Shown: positions 60,375 to 64,000 of the stretch, piece after piece
How positions within the stretch are numbered: position 1 is the first letter of the stretch
How the letters are laid out: each line of letters starts with the position of its first letter
NCBI RefSeq assembly: GCF_008001015.1
Contig: NZ_CP042862.1
Span: 2,356,001 to 2,420,000, forward strand
Direction of reading: 5' to 3'
Source of the DNA: Serinicoccus profundi
GTDB taxonomy: Bacteria > Actinomycetota > Actinomycetes > Actinomycetales > Dermatophilaceae
DNA length: 64,000 nucleotides
The notes under the pieces: model-generated
Database searches by the model: none
Seen by the model: only the letters and a program-made list of their open reading frames with translations
What the model was told of the DNA's origin: nothing
Translations under genes and position numbers: made by a program

Positions 60375-60896
60375 TCACCGCAGCTCACCCAGCCGTCCAC
60401 GGTAGTGCACGAGGGCGTGGACGTCGGTCGGGCGCGCCTCCAGGGCCAGCACCTCGGCCAGCACCAGGTGGTGGTCCCCCGCCTCCCGGATGTCCACGGG
60501 CCGGCACTCGAAGGTCGCCAGCGCCTGGTCCACCAGGGCCGTCCCCGTCGCGGGACCCCGGTGATGGGCCACCCGCCCCAGCTGGTCGTGCAGGGGGCGG
60601 CCGGTCTCGCCGAGCCACTCGGCGACCCCCCGCTGGGTCGAGGTGAGCACGCTCACCCCGAGGTCGGACCCCTCCTGCAGCCCTTCCAGCACCCGCGCCT
60701 CCGGGTGCAGGCTCACCAGGAGCAGCACCGGGTCCAGGGAGACGCTGGTCAGCGAGTCGACGGTGAGTGCGACGTCGTGCCCGCGCAGCCGCGCCGTGAC
60801 GACCGCCACACCGCTCGCGAAACGCCCCATCGCCAGGCGGTAGACGGCAGGATCCACGGGCTCGGGGGCGACCTGGTCAGGGTGCTCCTCGGTCAT
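60375..60896 (-). CDS. Flavin reductase-like FMN-binding protein
   Basis: 173 residues. YRLAMGRFASGVAVVTAR, VALTVDSLTSVSLDPVLLLV and FECRPVDIREAGDHHLVLAE are the flavin-reductase-domain landmarks (HpaC/NmoB-like short-chain reductases). It probably supplies reduced flavin to a monooxygenase not present here, or acts in sulfur or thiol metabolism with MshB. ATG 60896 overlaps the mshB stop (ATGA). Confidence 0.88.
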   Translation of the reverse strand: MTEEHPDQVAPEPVDPAVYRLAMGRFASGVAVVTARLRGHDVALTVDSLTSVSLDPVLLLVSLHPEARVLEGLQEGSDLGVSVLTSTQRGVAEWLGETGRPLHDQLGRVAHHRGPATGTALVDQALATFECRPVDIREAGDHHLVLAEVLALEARPTDVHALVHYRGRLGELR

Positions 60897-61810
60897 GCCG
60901 GCGGCACCCCCTGCAGCCGGGCGAGCGTGTCCTGGGCGGCCGGCCAGGCGGCATACCCCTCGCGTCCGGGGAGGCGGGCCGCCACGTCGTTGGAGAGCGT
61001 GAACCACCCGTCGTGCAGCGTCACCTGGGTGGGGTGCTCGCTCAGCGCCGCCCGCTGCCGGGGCAGCGCGGCAGGGTCCTCGACGGTATGCGTGACGACG
61101 GCGTCGTCCACGACGCCCGGTGGGTAGGGCTCGTCGGCGGTGGGCACCCGCGCCGGGCCACCGGCCGGGCTGCGCACATCGTCCGGGACGTGCTCGGCCA
61201 GCCACCGACGGTCCTCCTGCGCCCAGGACGTCGGGGTGAGGACGACGTAGAGGCGCGGTGGGGGCGCACCCGTCCCGCCCGCGGCCTCGGCGAGCAGCTC
61301 CATGGCGCGCACGGTCACCCGGTGCGTCTGGACGTGGTCGGGGTGGCCGTAGCCGCCCCACGGGTCGTAGGTGAGGACGACGTCGGGCTCGAGGGCGGCC
61401 AGCTGCGTCGCCAGGAGCCCGGCAGCCTCCTCGACGTCGGCCCCCGCGAAGGCCCGCGGGTGCCCCGCGGCCTGCGACCCGGCCATCCCGCTGTCGCGCC
61501 ACCGGGGCGACGCGCCACCGAGGAAGTGGTGCTGAACCCCCAGCCGGCGCATGGCCGCCGCCAGCTCGCCCCGCCGGTGCTCGGCCAGCTCCTCGCCGCG
61601 ACCCTCCAGGTCGGCGTGCGCCGGGGTGATGACCTCGCCCTCCTCACCGAGGGTGCAGGTGACGACGTGCACGACGTCACCTGCCTCGACGTGGTGGGCC
61701 AGGGTCAGGCCGGTCGCGAGGGTCTCGTCGTCGGGGTGCGCGTGCACCGCGACCAGGCGCACCGGCCGGCCACCGGCCAGCCCGTCACGCAGGTCGGGTC
61801 GCGCCGACAC
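60893..61810 (-). CDS. mshB: Mycothiol biosynthesis deacetylase MshB
   Basis: 305 residues, PIG-L/LmbE deacetylase fold. Zinc motif AHPDDETLATG, then GGYGHPDHVQTHRVTVRAME with the second His; TCTLGEEGEVITPAHADLEG is characteristic of MshB rather than the conjugate amidase Mca. It deacetylates GlcNAc-inositol in mycothiol synthesis. GTG 61810 lies 3 bases after the typA stop. The typA-mshB-flavin reductase order forms one unit. Confidence 0.93.
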   Translation of the reverse strand: MSARPDLRDGLAGGRPVRLVAVHAHPDDETLATGLTLAHHVEAGDVVHVVTCTLGEEGEVITPAHADLEGRGEELAEHRRGELAAAMRRLGVQHHFLGGASPRWRDSGMAGSQAAGHPRAFAGADVEEAAGLLATQLAALEPDVVLTYDPWGGYGHPDHVQTHRVTVRAMELLAEAAGGTGAPPPRLYVVLTPTSWAQEDRRWLAEHVPDDVRSPAGGPARVPTADEPYPPGVVDDAVVTHTVEDPAALPRQRAALSEHPTQVTLHDGWFTLSNDVAARLPGREGYAAWPAAQDTLARLQGVPPA

Positions 61811-61813
61811 CGC

Positions 61814-63730
<1,917 letters not shown>

Positions 63731-63793
63731 GCCCCCAGTGTCTCACCCTCCGGGCCCCGGACCGCATCTCACGGCCCGCGGGGGCGGGCACCC

Positions 63794-64000
63794 TCAGCGG
63801 TGGAGGAGGCCGGCGACGAGGCGGGCGATGGGCACGTCGTGCTCCAACCAGGCCAGGTCGGCCAGCTCCCCGACGCCCAGCCACCGCAGCTCGCTGTGGT
63901 CCTCCAGGGGCCGAGGTCCGGGCTGGTCGGCCACCGGCACCGCCCACCACAGCCGCATGGCCCACGGGTGCTGGAGCGGCCAGTCGTCCCCGATCCGCGG
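63794..64000 (-). CDS. NUDIX hydrolase (MutT-like), C-terminal part only
   Basis: 68 residues before the stop at 63794; the start lies beyond base 64000. The visible part, WAMRLWWAVPVADQPGPRPL followed by EDHSELRWLGVGELADLAWL and HDVPIARLVAGLL, matches the end of MutT/NUDIX pyrophosphohydrolases. The NUDIX box itself is outside the window, so the activity cannot be judged. 63 bases separate it from typA. Confidence 0.75.
   Translation of the reverse strand, partial: PRIGDDWPLQHPWAMRLWWAVPVADQPGPRPLEDHSELRWLGVGELADLAWLEHDVPIARLVAGLLHR

Overview
This is a high-GC (about 70% or more, judged by eye) chromosomal segment from an actinobacterium. The gene set (WhiB7, SigR/RsrA, UvrD2, MshB, bL37, UPF0182, DUF3107, DUF3117) and the protein sequences fit Micrococcales, most likely the Intrasporangiaceae/Ornithinimicrobium-Serinicoccus group; the genus is an inference. 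Nearly everything is conserved housekeeping DNA. I see no insertion sequence, prophage, CRISPR array or integrase. From memory of Mycobacterium tuberculosis, three blocks keep an old actinobacterial gene order: SigH/aroA/UPF0182/whiB7/uvrD2/helicase (Rv3193-Rv3228 region), O-methyltransferase/sigE/htrA/tatB/mrp (Rv1220-Rv1232), and fdxA/mshB/typA (Rv1165-Rv1177).

Layout. 1-3 kb: two membrane HD-domain proteins preceded by a 28-residue hydrophobic peptide gene and a perfect hairpin, then the 24-residue ribosomal protein bL37. 3-4.2 kb: redox sigma factor SigR and anti-sigma RsrA, with a SigR-type promoter and two credible start codons for SigR. 4.2-9.7 kb: aminotransferase, SRAP DNA-crosslink protein, two glycosyltransferases (the first frameshifted), DUF998 protein. 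9.8-15.7 kb: aroA, rsgA, a degenerate hisN, and two M16 peptidases. 15.8-24 kb: initiator tRNA with its own promoter and terminator, UPF0182, PPA1309, PDZ/Lon protease, moaE, DUF2342, a ThiF/cyclodehydratase-like protein. 23.8-36 kb: whiB7 with a complete attenuation leader (promoter, 65-codon upstream ORF, hairpin), uvrD2, nudC, a kinase-like protein with altered catalytic residues, and two giant helicase-nucleases. 36-44 kb: TetR regulator, DUF3107, GlsB-like protein, DEAD-box helicase, PHP phosphoesterase, lipoprotein, ThrE, PepP. 44-50.2 kb: stress protein, MgtE-N/CBS protein, DUF1003, Mrp, TatB, HtrA, and a SigE-like sigma factor with no anti-sigma gene beside it. 50.2-64 kb: O-methyltransferase, DUF3117, PaaX and a frameshifted enoyl-CoA hydratase, a frameshifted GT-C enzyme, Tag, DivIVA-like, LOG-like, lysozyme-like protein, citrate synthase, ferredoxin, VanW, flavin reductase, MshB, TypA and a partial NUDIX gene.

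Four window-wide signals stand out. (1) The octamer GGTATGCC/GGCATACC occurs 20 times by my hand count, in both orientations and all reading frames, forcing rare codons such as ATA and TAT. (2) About sixteen or more start codons have a -10-like hexamer 6-8 bases upstream, implying extensive leaderless transcription. (3) Three genes carry single-base frameshifts in or next to short C/G runs, which suggests sequence errors or recent decay. (4) The peptide/HD-domain cluster at 1-2660 is the best candidate for an undescribed signalling system. All functions come from reading motifs; no database search was possible.
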